Below, piece after piece: positions 1 to 7,175 of a DNA stretch of 11,345 nucleotides. Numbering within the stretch: the stretch's first letter is position 1; every line of letters starts with the position of its first letter. The DNA lies in the NCBI GenBank assembly GCA_937915725.1, contig CALGGV010000109.1:1-11345 (forward strand). The letters run 5' to 3'. Source of the stretch: an uncultured Selenomonadales bacterium (GTDB lineage: Bacteria; Bacillota; Negativicutes; Selenomonadales; Selenomonadaceae). The position numbers were made by a program, and so were the translations under genes. The notes below the pieces were generated by a model that saw only the letters and a list, made by a program, of their open reading frames with translations, was not told the DNA's origin and did not search any database.

Positions 1-96
1 CCCCAAATTTTTTAAGTTTAAAATCAGCTACACAATTTTTTGAACAGCTTGAATCATCGTTACGGCGTCAACTTTCACGCCCAAAATTTCAGCCAT
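1..96 (-). pseudogene. Start of a WecG/TagA-type glycosyltransferase gene, apparently frameshifted (partial)
   Basis: An ATG at 96-94 overlaps the glmS stop codon by one base (TAATG), so translation is probably coupled to glmS; no Shine-Dalgarno sequence is visible. The first 22 codons end in TAG and contain ILGVKVDAVTMIQAV, which resembles the N-terminus of the WecG/TagA/CpsF family. These enzymes transfer N-acetylmannosaminuronate or N-acetylmannosamine onto a lipid-linked GlcNAc during surface-polymer synthesis. After the TAG, another frame continues sensibly as ADFKLKKFG to the window edge. The gene therefore looks frameshifted near bases 28-31, through damage or a sequence error. Only the N-terminus is visible, so the family call is tentative and the fate of the rest of the gene is unknown. 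Confidence 0.4.
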
Positions 97-1925
97 TATT
101 CAACAGTTACAGATTTAGCCAAATTGCGCGGCTTATCAACATCACAACCGCGAGTAATTGCCGCGTAGTAAGCCAAAAGTTGCAAAGGTACAACCGTCAA
201 CAACGGGATTAATAATTCATCTGTATCCGGTACAAAAATTACGTGGTCAAGATAATTTGAAAGTTGAGAATCGCCCTGCGCCGCAATTCCAATTACAATA
301 GCATCACGCGCCTTAACTTCCTTAATATTTGACAAAGTTTTTTCGTAGACAGATTTTTGAGTAGCAAGAGCAATAACCGGCACGCCCTCGACAATTAAAG
401 CAAGTGTACCGTGTTTCAATTCGCCGGCGGCGTAAGCCTCCGCGTGAATGTAAGAAATTTCTTTGAGTTTCAACGCGCCCTCAAGTGCCACGCAATAATC
501 TAAACTTCTTCCAATATAAAAAACGTCGTCATTAAAGCCGTACATCTGCGCGAAAGTTTTAATTGGATCTACGTCAGAAAGAGTTTCTGAAATTTGCGCA
601 GGAATTTTTTTCAACAAATTAATCAAACGTTCAATTTCATTTTCCGGAATAGATTTTGAAAGTTGCGCCATATAAAGTGCAAGCATAAACATTAAAATTA
701 ATTGCGTAGTATACGCCTTAGTTGAGGCGACGGCAATTTCAGGACCGGCGGCAGTCAAAATTACAAATTCCGCCTCCCTTGCGATTGAGGAGCCAACAAC
801 ATTTGTAACAGCTAAAGTTTTTGCGCCGAGTCTTTTAGATTCTTTCAGCGCGGCTAAAGTGTCTGAAGTTTCGCCGCTTTGACTTACAACTATAACTAAA
901 GTATTTTCGTCAACTATAGGCGAACGGTAACGAAATTCGGACGCCAAATCGACTTCAACAAGTTTTCGGACAAGTTTTTCAATGTAAAATTTGCCGACAA
1001 GTCCTGCGTGGTAAGCCGTGCCGCAAGCTACAATATAAATTTTGTTGATATTTTTCAGAAAATCGGAATTCCAATTTAATTCGTTAAAATTTACTGAATT
1101 GTTGAGAATGTGCGGCGAAATAGTATCACGAACTGCCTTTGGTTGCTCGTTAATTTCTTTGAGCATAAAATGTTCATAACCGCCTTTTTCGGCGGCGGCG
1201 GCGTTCCAGCTGACGTGGAAAATTTTTTTAGAAATTGGCGCGCCTTGACGATTTACGAATTGTACATTATTTTTTTGTACAATGGCTATATCGCCGTCGT
1301 TTAAGATATAAGTTTTGCGCGTGTAAGAAATAATTGCAGGAATATCTGACGCAATAAAATTTTCGCCATTCTCGCCGAGTCCAATAACCAAAGGGTTATC
1401 TTGTTTAGCGGCAATTAAAGTATCGGGGTGGAATTTTGACATAAAAAGCAAAGAATAAGAGCCTTCGATTTTTGCCAAAACTTCACGCACTGCAAGTAAA
1501 AAATCGCCGTGATAATTTTCTTCGATTAAATGTGCAACAACTTCAGTATCAGTTTCAGAAATAAATTTGTGTCCTTTAGAAATTAAATCCTGTTTAAGCG
1601 GTAAGTAATTTTCGATAATTCCATTATGAACTACGACAAAATTTCCGTGGCAGTCTGAATGAGGGTGCGCGTTGACATCAGAAGGGCGACCATGAGTAGC
1701 CCAGCGCGTGTGTCCAATTCCAATAGTACCATTTGGCAAACGCCCTTTTAATTTTTGTTTAAGAGAATCGAGACGCCCTACAGCTTTTTCAATAAAAATT
1801 CCTTCATCGCCGCAATTTACAGCAACTCCCGCACTGTCATAGCCTCTATATTCAAGTTTAGTTAATCCGTCTAACAAAAAATCAATGGCGCGTTTATTGC
1901 CAATGTAGCCTACAATTCCGCACAT
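96..1925 (-). CDS. glmS: Glutamine--fructose-6-phosphate aminotransferase (isomerizing)
   Basis: GlmS makes glucosamine-6-phosphate from fructose-6-phosphate and glutamine in the cytoplasm, the first committed step towards UDP-GlcNAc for peptidoglycan and LPS. The 609-residue length is normal for the family. The N-terminal class II amidotransferase domain (about 1-220) starts MCGIVGYIGN, with the catalytic cysteine next to Met, and carries HTRWATHG. Two SIS sugar-isomerase domains follow: CGTAYHAG and SQSGETSDT mark the first (about 285-420), and GALKLKEISYIHAEAYAAGE with the C-terminal KPRNLAKSVTVE mark the second. A GGAGG Shine-Dalgarno stands 10 bases before the ATG. The gene has its own promoter at 1974-2002. 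The leader of about 40 bases is too short for the glmS ribozyme found in many Firmicutes. The stop codon overlaps the next start by one base. Confidence 0.98.
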   Translation of the reverse strand: MCGIVGYIGNKRAIDFLLDGLTKLEYRGYDSAGVAVNCGDEGIFIEKAVGRLDSLKQKLKGRLPNGTIGIGHTRWATHGRPSDVNAHPHSDCHGNFVVVHNGIIENYLPLKQDLISKGHKFISETDTEVVAHLIEENYHGDFLLAVREVLAKIEGSYSLLFMSKFHPDTLIAAKQDNPLVIGLGENGENFIASDIPAIISYTRKTYILNDGDIAIVQKNNVQFVNRQGAPISKKIFHVSWNAAAAEKGGYEHFMLKEINEQPKAVRDTISPHILNNSVNFNELNWNSDFLKNINKIYIVACGTAYHAGLVGKFYIEKLVRKLVEVDLASEFRYRSPIVDENTLVIVVSQSGETSDTLAALKESKRLGAKTLAVTNVVGSSIAREAEFVILTAAGPEIAVASTKAYTTQLILMFMLALYMAQLSKSIPENEIERLINLLKKIPAQISETLSDVDPIKTFAQMYGFNDDVFYIGRSLDYCVALEGALKLKEISYIHAEAYAAGELKHGTLALIVEGVPVIALATQKSVYEKTLSNIKEVKARDAIVIGIAAQGDSQLSNYLDHVIFVPDTDELLIPLLTVVPLQLLAYYAAITRGCDVDKPRNLAKSVTVE

Positions 1926-1966
1926 ATATTTTTTCCTCCAAAGTCTATGAATTTTTCGTGAATCAC

Positions 1967-2003
1967 TTTGACGATTATATATTACCGCGCTTTTATCGTC
2001 AAA
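1967..2003. promoter_or_regulatory. Inverted repeat framing the glmS promoter, candidate operator
   Basis: TTTGACGAT at 1967-1975 and ATCGTCAAA at 1995-2003 are perfect 9-base reverse complements, with 19 bases between the arms. One arm contains the -35 hexamer. The other overlaps the first bases of the -10 hexamer and runs to the expected start site. A dimeric repressor bound here would block the polymerase. Because -35 boxes in this genome tend to read TTGACG, part of one arm follows from promoter consensus alone, so the operator role is inference. Confidence 0.4.
1974..2002 (-). promoter_or_regulatory. Housekeeping promoter of glmS
   Basis: On the minus strand there is a -35 box TTGACG (1997-2002), a 17-base spacer and a perfect -10 box TATAAT (1974-1979). 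Transcription should start near 1967, giving a leader of about 42 bases. This is the best sigma-70-type match seen in the window. It makes glmS a separate transcription unit from the upstream oxidoreductase gene, although readthrough remains possible. Confidence 0.8.
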
Positions 2004-2029
2004 TTTTTAAAAGTTATTTATAAGTTTAT

Positions 2030-2099
2030 TTTTTTGAGAATACGGCTTTTCTTTATTGAATTTCTTTAGAAATATTTTTTGAAGATACGGCATTTCTTT
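2030..2099. repeat. Imperfect direct repeat, two units 45 bases apart
   Basis: Units at about 2030-2054 and 2075-2099 share TTTTTTGA, then ATACGGC, then TTTCTTT, with only a few differences. They lie in the non-coding stretch between the oxidoreductase gene and glmS. The second unit runs into the A/T hairpin at 2093-2115. The function is unknown; they may be remains of a small repeated element or of a local duplication. Confidence 0.5.
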
Positions 2100-2115
2100 C
2101 TTTAGAAGAAAGAAA
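2093..2115. repeat. Perfect A/T-rich hairpin, 10-base arms
   Basis: TTTCTTTCTT (2093-2102), TAG, AAGAAAGAAA (2106-2115) form a perfect 10-pair stem with a 3-base loop. It is downstream of the oxidoreductase gene on the minus strand. No T run follows on either strand, so it is not a classical intrinsic terminator. It could protect an mRNA 3' end or belong to a repeat element. Confidence 0.5.
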
Positions 2116-2161
2116 CAGCAAATGCTCTTATTCATCACATTTGCAAGCAAAAGAAAGAATC

Positions 2162-2274
2162 GCCGCGCACCTGCGTTTTTCGCGTTTAACTTTCCCAAAA
2201 TTTAAAGATACAACCGCGTTTTCTCACGTTACCGCAATTTAAAGTCCCAAGCAAAAACGAAGTGCGGTGCGCGG
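2162..2274. repeat. Long imperfect palindrome of about 113 bases
   Basis: The ends GCCGCGCACC (2162-2171) and GGTGCGCGGC (2265-2274) are perfect reverse complements. Further in, CGTTTTT pairs with AAAAACG, ACTTT with AAAGT and AAATT with AATTT. Together they could form a stem of nearly 30 pairs with internal loops. The element starts 3 bases after the stop codon of the oxidoreductase gene and fills most of the space before the glmS promoter. It could be a structured 3' UTR or terminator, or a small palindromic repeat (REP or MITE-like). No T run typical of an intrinsic terminator was identified. Confidence 0.5.
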
Positions 2275-2277
2275 CAT

Positions 2278-3873
2278 TTAAATTCTTAAAAAATTTTGTG
2301 CGGCTTTAATTCCGTCAATAGCTGAACTCATAATCCCGCCCGCGTAGCCCGCGCCTTCGCCAATAGGATAAATTCCCGCGTGGCTGATGGATTGAAAATT
2401 TTCTTTGTCGCGCAGAATCCGGCAAGGCGCACTTGTCCTAGTTTCAATTCCTGTAAGTGCAACATTCGGCGCGGCGAAATTTTCTATTTTGCCGTTCCAA
2501 AAATTCAGCGCGTCTTTCAAAGTTGCAGAAACTTCAGCCGGTAAACATTTATTCAAGTCAGCAATTTTATAGCCGAGCGGATAAGTTGGATTAACTAAAA
2601 ATTTTTTACAATCTGCGCGACCGTTCAGAAAATCGCCGACACTTTGTACAGGCGCACAAAAATTTTTTCCGCCGAGTTCAAATGCCAATTTTTCAAAGTG
2701 CTGTTGAAATCTTACGCCGCTTAAAATATCCCCGCCGAAATTTTTAAAATCAGCTTTATCAACCGTGACAAGTAACGCGCTGTTTGCTACGCCGGAATTT
2801 CTGGAAAAATTACTCATGCCGTTTGTAACAATTTGAAAATTTTCCGAAGTTGCCGCCACAACTTGCCCGCCCGGACACATACAAAAACTATAAGCCCCGC
2901 GCCCGCGCTTTAAATCTTTGTAAGTCAAAAAATAATCTGCCGCAGGAAGTTTTGGATTTTTAAAATCTGCGCCAAATTGTGCGCGATTAATAAATTCTTG
3001 CGGGTGTTCAATTCGCACTCCAACTGCAAACGCCTTAGCCTCCATTGCTACGCCGTGACGATTCAGCATTTCATAAGTATCGCGTGCAGAATGTCCCACG
3101 CCTAAAAAAATTACGTCAGCCAAAAATTTTTCGCTGTTGTTGATAATTGCACTAAAAACTTTGCCGCCGGAAAATTCTAAATCTGTAACTTGCGAATTGA
3201 AATAAATTTTCCCGCCCAAATTTATAATTTCTTGCCTAATATTTTTTACAACTTCGCGCAGTCTGTCTGTTCCAATGTGCGGCTTATTCAGATACAAAAT
3301 TTCAGCAGGTGCGCCCGCCGCTACAAAAGTTTCAAGTACAAAATTTACAAGTGAATCATTTGTACGCGCCGTTAATTTTCCGTCTGAAAAAGTTCCCGCG
3401 CCGCCTTCGCCGAATTGTACATTTGAATTTTCGTCAAGTTCGCCTGTACTAAAAAATTTTTCAACCGCCGCCGCCCTGCTGTCAATATCGCCGCCGCGTT
3501 CAAAAATAATTGGCTCCAAACCTGCGCGAGCAAGCGTTAAAGCCGCAAACATTCCCGCAGGTCCAAAACCAACAATTATTGGGCGAATGTTTTTTAAAGT
3601 GCGTGGCAGTTTGACGCACTCAAAAATTTTTTCGGCAGGAATTTTTTCAAGATTTTTATCACGCGCCAAATTTATTTCGCCGTCAAATTCCACTTCCAAA
3701 ATATAATTAAATTTAATTCCCACGCCATGATAACGCCGAGCGTCAATAGTTTGACGAATTATTTTTAAATTGCTAATTTTTTTTACTTCGATTTTTAAGT
3801 AAGCCGCCGCTATTTCTGATAAATTTCTTTCGTCGTTTAAATCGACCGCTAAATTTTTTATTCGGATTTTCAA
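2278..3873 (-). CDS. NAD(P)/FAD-dependent oxidoreductase, COG2509 type
   Basis: This is an uncharacterised FAD-dependent dehydrogenase of 531 residues. An N-terminal domain of about 90 residues precedes the dinucleotide-binding fold. GFGPAGMFAALTLARAG (from residue 102) and FERG form the FAD ADP-binding site. GEGGAGTFSDGKLTART (around 155-171) and GIETRTSAPCRILRD are characteristic of this family, and the C-terminal IGEGAGYAGGI closes the flavin site. The substrate is unknown. The start is TTG, supported by AAGGAG 9 bases upstream inside the end of cdaR. Only 6 bases separate it from the cdaR stop, so it is co-transcribed with cdaA and cdaR. It occupies the place where glmM stands in many Firmicutes. 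Confidence 0.88.
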   Translation of the reverse strand: MKIRIKNLAVDLNDERNLSEIAAAYLKIEVKKISNLKIIRQTIDARRYHGVGIKFNYILEVEFDGEINLARDKNLEKIPAEKIFECVKLPRTLKNIRPIIVGFGPAGMFAALTLARAGLEPIIFERGGDIDSRAAAVEKFFSTGELDENSNVQFGEGGAGTFSDGKLTARTNDSLVNFVLETFVAAGAPAEILYLNKPHIGTDRLREVVKNIRQEIINLGGKIYFNSQVTDLEFSGGKVFSAIINNSEKFLADVIFLGVGHSARDTYEMLNRHGVAMEAKAFAVGVRIEHPQEFINRAQFGADFKNPKLPAADYFLTYKDLKRGRGAYSFCMCPGGQVVAATSENFQIVTNGMSNFSRNSGVANSALLVTVDKADFKNFGGDILSGVRFQQHFEKLAFELGGKNFCAPVQSVGDFLNGRADCKKFLVNPTYPLGYKIADLNKCLPAEVSATLKDALNFWNGKIENFAAPNVALTGIETRTSAPCRILRDKENFQSISHAGIYPIGEGAGYAGGIMSSAIDGIKAAQNFLRI

Positions 3874-3879
3874 AAATTT

Positions 3880-4803
3880 TTACTCCTTAAATTTGCAAGT
3901 AACATCAACTTCATCTGCCGTGGAAGTTACGCCGTCCGGCAAGTTCAAGCGCAATTTTCCAATAAAAGTTTTTGCATTTACAACGAAATTTAGCGGCTCC
4001 GTTTTAATTGAGTCAATGGAACTTAAAATTTCTTCCCTGCCGACAATGTCTACTGTTTGCGGATTTACAATCAATTCAGAAATTTCCCGCCCTTCCGGTA
4101 TTGTAATATCTGCAACAACCGGAACAGTTTTTTGTTGAAGTTCATTTGCTATTTCAACTGTTACGGTAATGACTGAAGGCGCAACCCTAACGCCGCGCAC
4201 TTCCCGCCCGTCTTCATCAATCGCCGTCATTGGTACAAGAATATCAAAAGTTTCACTGTTATCATTAAGTCCAATGTAACCTATAACACGTTTTACGGCA
4301 GTTACAGGCGTTTTTGGTCCAATCAAAGTTATACTGGTTGAAGATTTTTCAAGTGCTTTAACTACAGAATTAGTTGCCGGTGAGCCTGTCACAATTACTT
4401 CAGCCGGCATTTGTTTTTCAATGTAAGGATCCAGTTGCACGTGAATTGTTGCAGGCGTAATACTTTCAAGTTCAAATCCTTTGGGAAATGACGCCTCAAT
4501 AGGAATTTCATATTCACCTTCGGCAGAATAATTTTGTAAATTTGCAAACGCACGAATATTATTAACGCCATAATCAATGAAATAGGAGCGCGGCGCACTC
4601 AATTTAACTCTGATTGTTTGTTCTGTGTAAACTGCCTTAAAATTTTGCGGAGTATTTGCCATTGTAACCGGTATATCGTAAGAATCATTAATCGTGGGAT
4701 TTTGCGTATCCATTACGAAAAACCATAAAATCATTGAAGAAAGAAGTGCTACGATTTTTTGTATTTTATTGCGCTGAAAAGCGTCTTTAATCTGTTCCAG
4801 CAT
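3880..4803 (-). CDS. cdaR: CdaR (YbbR-domain) regulator of the c-di-AMP cyclase
   Basis: CdaR is a membrane-anchored extracytoplasmic protein that binds CdaA and modulates c-di-AMP synthesis. The 307-residue product starts with a short cytoplasmic segment and one membrane helix (about residues 14-31, VALLSSMILWFFVMD). A beta-rich region follows that I read as three YbbR repeats (roughly 36-115, 120-215 and 218-305). That is one fewer than the four of Bacillus subtilis CdaR, which is also longer. GGAG stands 8 bases before the ATG. The start lies inside cdaA with a 17-base overlap, the usual gene order. The repeat count is by eye. Confidence 0.9.
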   Translation of the reverse strand: MLEQIKDAFQRNKIQKIVALLSSMILWFFVMDTQNPTINDSYDIPVTMANTPQNFKAVYTEQTIRVKLSAPRSYFIDYGVNNIRAFANLQNYSAEGEYEIPIEASFPKGFELESITPATIHVQLDPYIEKQMPAEVIVTGSPATNSVVKALEKSSTSITLIGPKTPVTAVKRVIGYIGLNDNSETFDILVPMTAIDEDGREVRGVRVAPSVITVTVEIANELQQKTVPVVADITIPEGREISELIVNPQTVDIVGREEILSSIDSIKTEPLNFVVNAKTFIGKLRLNLPDGVTSTADEVDVTCKFKE

Positions 4804-5644
4804 CGTTTTTTCTCCATTTCGTGAAAAGATTTCCTATAGAATTTTTGTGCGGATGAACAAACGCCGGGCGAATCATTTTGGCTAAAGTGTCGCCGTCCAA
4901 ATGCCGCGTCAATTTTCCATTTTCCGCAATAGAAATTGTCCCTGTTTCTTCACTGACAACCAAAACAAGCGCGTCACATTGTTCAGAAATTCCAAGAGCC
5001 GCCCTGTGGCGCGTTCCCAATTCTTTTGAAAGTCCTGTTTTTTCTGTAAGCGGCAAAAGACAACCTGCAGCATAAATTCTTTTTCCACGAATAATCGCCG
5101 CGCCGTCGTGCAACGGTGTATTAACAAAAAAAATATTTAGTACAAGTTCAGAAGTTATCATTGCATCTAATTTTATTCCGGTATCGCTAACGTCATTTAA
5201 GCCCATTCGTCTTTCAATAACCATCAACGCGCCGGTTTTTGTGGCTGATAAAGATTTTGACGCCTTAACCAATTCTTCGACAACTTTATTTGCCTCTGCC
5301 ACATCCAGTGAAGTTCTTTCTGAAAAGAAAAATCTTCCCTGCCCTAACCTTTCAAGCGTGCGCCGCAATTCCGGTTGAAAAACTATTGGGAATAATATAA
5401 AAGTCCACGTCATAACTTTTTCAAATATCCACGATAACAAATTCAGTTGAAAAACGTTGCAAAAAAAGTTTGTCATAAATAAAACCAAAATTCCTTTTGC
5501 AAGCGTAATTGCGCGAGTCCCCTCAAGCATTGCATAAAGTTTATAAAGTATAATTGCAACCAGTAAAATTTCCAAAATATCAGCCGGTCTGATTGTCGCC
5601 GCAAGCCCAACTAATTTTTCCGGAAAAACTGCATTAAGCGTCAT
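4787..5644 (-). CDS. cdaA: Diadenylate cyclase CdaA
   Basis: CdaA makes the second messenger c-di-AMP from two ATP and sits in the cytoplasmic membrane. It controls potassium and osmolyte balance and cell-wall homeostasis in Firmicutes. From the ATG at 5644 the protein has 285 residues. Three membrane helices lie at about 21-39, 46-65 and 68-88. The DAC (DisA_N) domain follows with its signature motifs, HDGA around residues 179-182 and GTRHRAA around 210-216. This start was chosen because a strong AAAGGAGGGG sits just upstream, whereas an upstream in-frame start would add 23 residues unlike the family. It overlaps the preceding radical SAM gene by 11 bases and cdaR by 17, which indicates one operon. 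Confidence 0.95.
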   Translation of the reverse strand: MTLNAVFPEKLVGLAATIRPADILEILLVAIILYKLYAMLEGTRAITLAKGILVLFMTNFFCNVFQLNLLSWIFEKVMTWTFILFPIVFQPELRRTLERLGQGRFFFSERTSLDVAEANKVVEELVKASKSLSATKTGALMVIERRMGLNDVSDTGIKLDAMITSELVLNIFFVNTPLHDGAAIIRGKRIYAAGCLLPLTEKTGLSKELGTRHRAALGISEQCDALVLVVSEETGTISIAENGKLTRHLDGDTLAKMIRPAFVHPHKNSIGNLFTKWRKNDAGTD

Positions 5645-6557
5645 TAACACCCCTCCTTTGAACGCCGCCGCCGTCGAAATTCGGAATAAATTTTTCTTCG
5701 GCAGTTTTGCCAATTTGAATATAACAGTTTTTTATTCCAATATCAACTGCATAATTTACAACAGAATCATATTCAAAAGTTGTAAGCCGACGATTAATCT
5801 TTTTAAATTCGGCGGCACGAAAAAGCGGCGTGTACTGATTCATCAAACTGATAAAAATTTTATCGCCGAAATTTTCATAAAGCCAATCTAAAATTTTAAA
5901 ACTGTCACGCCGAAAATTTGGCAAAATTAAATGACGAACAATAACGCCGCGCGTCATATTTCCTTCAGAATCAAATTTACATTCGCCGACAAGCTCAAAC
6001 ATTTTTTTTATAGCGGCGGTTGCAACAGAAAAATAATTTGGCGCGTTTGAAAAAATTTTGGCGGCGTCATTATCAAAATATTTTAAATCAGGAAGAAAAA
6101 TATCGACGCGATTTTTTAACAAGTCAAGCGTCGATAAGTTTTCATATGAATTTGTATTATAGACGACGGGAATTTTTAAGTTGCGGGATTTAGCGGCGTC
6201 AAGGGCAGTGCAAATTTGCGGGACGTAATGTGTAGGCGTTACAAGTTCAATATTATTTGCACCGCGTTTTTGTTGTTCGATAAAAATTTCTGTAAGCCTT
6301 TCATTTGAAATTTCCTTGCCGTAATTTTCACTGCTTATTTTAAAATTTTGGCAGTAAACACATTTCAAATTGCAATGAGAAAAGAAAATAGTACCCGCAC
6401 CGTTTTTGCCCGTCAAGCAAGGCTCTTCCCATTTGTGCAAGCTGACAAGTGCTACAAGAATTTTTGTACCGGCTCCGCAGAATCCAATTTTTTCATTGCG
6501 ATTAATTCCGCAATTTCGCGGACAAAGTCTGCAATTTTTTAATAAATCAAGAATCAT
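5634..6557 (-). CDS. Radical SAM protein of the PflX (COG1313) family
   Basis: The protein resembles pyruvate formate-lyase activating enzymes but belongs to the PflX-like branch, whose target is not established. It has 307 residues. An N-terminal cysteine cluster (C9, C12, C16, C27; CRLCPRNCG and GFCG) is typical of this family and could bind metal. The radical SAM motif CNLKCVYCQN (C62, C66, C69) ligates the 4Fe-4S cluster that cleaves S-adenosylmethionine. TPTHYVPQI, DIFLPDLKYF and RHLILPN are conserved along the barrel. The start is ATG, with TAAGG 13 bases upstream, a rather wide spacing. It begins 15 bases after the yvyF-like gene and overlaps cdaA by 11 bases. There is no visible link to c-di-AMP beyond co-transcription. 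Confidence 0.85.
   Translation of the reverse strand: MILDLLKNCRLCPRNCGINRNEKIGFCGAGTKILVALVSLHKWEEPCLTGKNGAGTIFFSHCNLKCVYCQNFKISSENYGKEISNERLTEIFIEQQKRGANNIELVTPTHYVPQICTALDAAKSRNLKIPVVYNTNSYENLSTLDLLKNRVDIFLPDLKYFDNDAAKIFSNAPNYFSVATAAIKKMFELVGECKFDSEGNMTRGVIVRHLILPNFRRDSFKILDWLYENFGDKIFISLMNQYTPLFRAAEFKKINRRLTTFEYDSVVNYAVDIGIKNCYIQIGKTAEEKFIPNFDGGGVQRRGVNDA
5650..5659 (-). promoter_or_regulatory. Ribosome binding site that decides the cdaA start
   Basis: AAAGGAGGGG on the minus strand places GGAGG 7 bases before the ATG at 5644-5642. It lies inside the 3' end of the radical SAM gene and favours the 285-residue form of CdaA over a 308-residue form. Confidence 0.8.
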
Positions 6558-6572
6558 ATTGCGGATAATTCC

Positions 6573-7079
6573 TTAGCGATCTTTAAACATTCCCCTGGAG
6601 AAATTGCGTTTAATACCGCTCATACGATTTTCTCTTTCAAATTCTTTTTCTGCAAGTTTATCAAGGCGTTCAATCGTAGACATTGATTTATCTTCCTTGA
6701 TTCTAATCTGCATAGCCTCGGCGGCTTTTCTTGTTTGATCTCTTAACCGGCTTAGGCAATCCATGCAATAAGTACCGCTGGTTATTGGACGCCCGCAACT
6801 CATACAAGGGTAAGTAGCATTTTCATCGTGCTTTACTGCTGCATTGGAAAAAATTCCGTCCTGCATCATTCTTTTCATCATTTTTTCGGTTGCGCCGGTT
6901 GCCTCCATAACTTCTTTCACTGAACTGCCGGGGTTATCCCTAATATATTTTATGACTTGTTCTTCAAAATCCTTTTCTTGCTGAATGCAATCCTTGCAAA
7001 CTCTTTCGCCGTGCATAGACGCAAAAACTTTTCCGCATTTTGTACAATTTCTGATTTTTGGTATGTTGATTAAAGCCAC
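6573..7079 (-). CDS. Flagellar operon protein of the YvyF family (TIGR03826 type)
   Basis: From a GTG at 7079 the protein has 168 residues and begins MALINIPK. Two CxxC...CxxC zinc-ribbon-like clusters (C12, C15, C28, C31, and C92, C95, C105, C108) flank a short helix-turn-helix-like segment (about 46-76, SSVKEVMEATGATEKMMKRM). A charged C-terminal helix region follows. This layout matches YvyF, encoded in Bacillus flagellar operons just before flgM and flgN; a regulatory role is suspected from the layout. Here it heads a different operon, ahead of the radical SAM gene and cdaA. A start 3 codons upstream (GTG 7088) is possible, but GAGG stands 8 bases before the GTG at 7079. Two candidate promoters lie upstream. 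Confidence 0.82.
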   Translation of the reverse strand: MALINIPKIRNCTKCGKVFASMHGERVCKDCIQQEKDFEEQVIKYIRDNPGSSVKEVMEATGATEKMMKRMMQDGIFSNAAVKHDENATYPCMSCGRPITSGTYCMDCLSRLRDQTRKAAEAMQIRIKEDKSMSTIERLDKLAEKEFERENRMSGIKRNFSRGMFKDR

Positions 7080-7085
7080 ACTAAT

Positions 7086-7091
7086 CACCTC
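7086..7091 (-). promoter_or_regulatory. Ribosome binding site of the yvyF-like gene
   Basis: GAGGTG on the minus strand sits 8 bases (counted from GAGG) ahead of the GTG at 7079. It overlaps the other candidate GTG at 7088, so it favours the downstream start. Confidence 0.65.
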
Positions 7092-7109
7092 ATTAATATT
7101 GACGGTAAA

Positions 7110-7138
7110 TTTATATACAAGAATTGCAACGCCGCCAA
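7110..7138 (-). promoter_or_regulatory. Second candidate promoter of the yvyF-cdaA operon
   Basis: TTGGCG (7133-7138), a 17-base spacer and TATAAA (7110-7115) on the minus strand would start transcription near 7103, about 24 bases before the GTG. It could act in tandem with the promoter at 7176-7204. The -35 match is moderate. Confidence 0.45.
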
Positions 7139-7175
7139 ATTAAAATTTACATCCTTTCAAATTAAATTTTTTTTA

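Noticed and set aside
2007..2198. A 63-codon minus-strand reading frame between the oxidoreductase gene and glmS
   Set aside because: It has low-complexity Lys/Phe/Leu-rich composition that follows from the direct repeats and hairpin in the DNA. It has no good ribosome binding site or recognisable domain, and its end runs close to the glmS promoter.
3275..3706. A 143-codon plus-strand reading frame opposite the FAD oxidoreductase
   Set aside because: It is a shadow of a well-supported coding region on the other strand and has no family-like sequence of its own.
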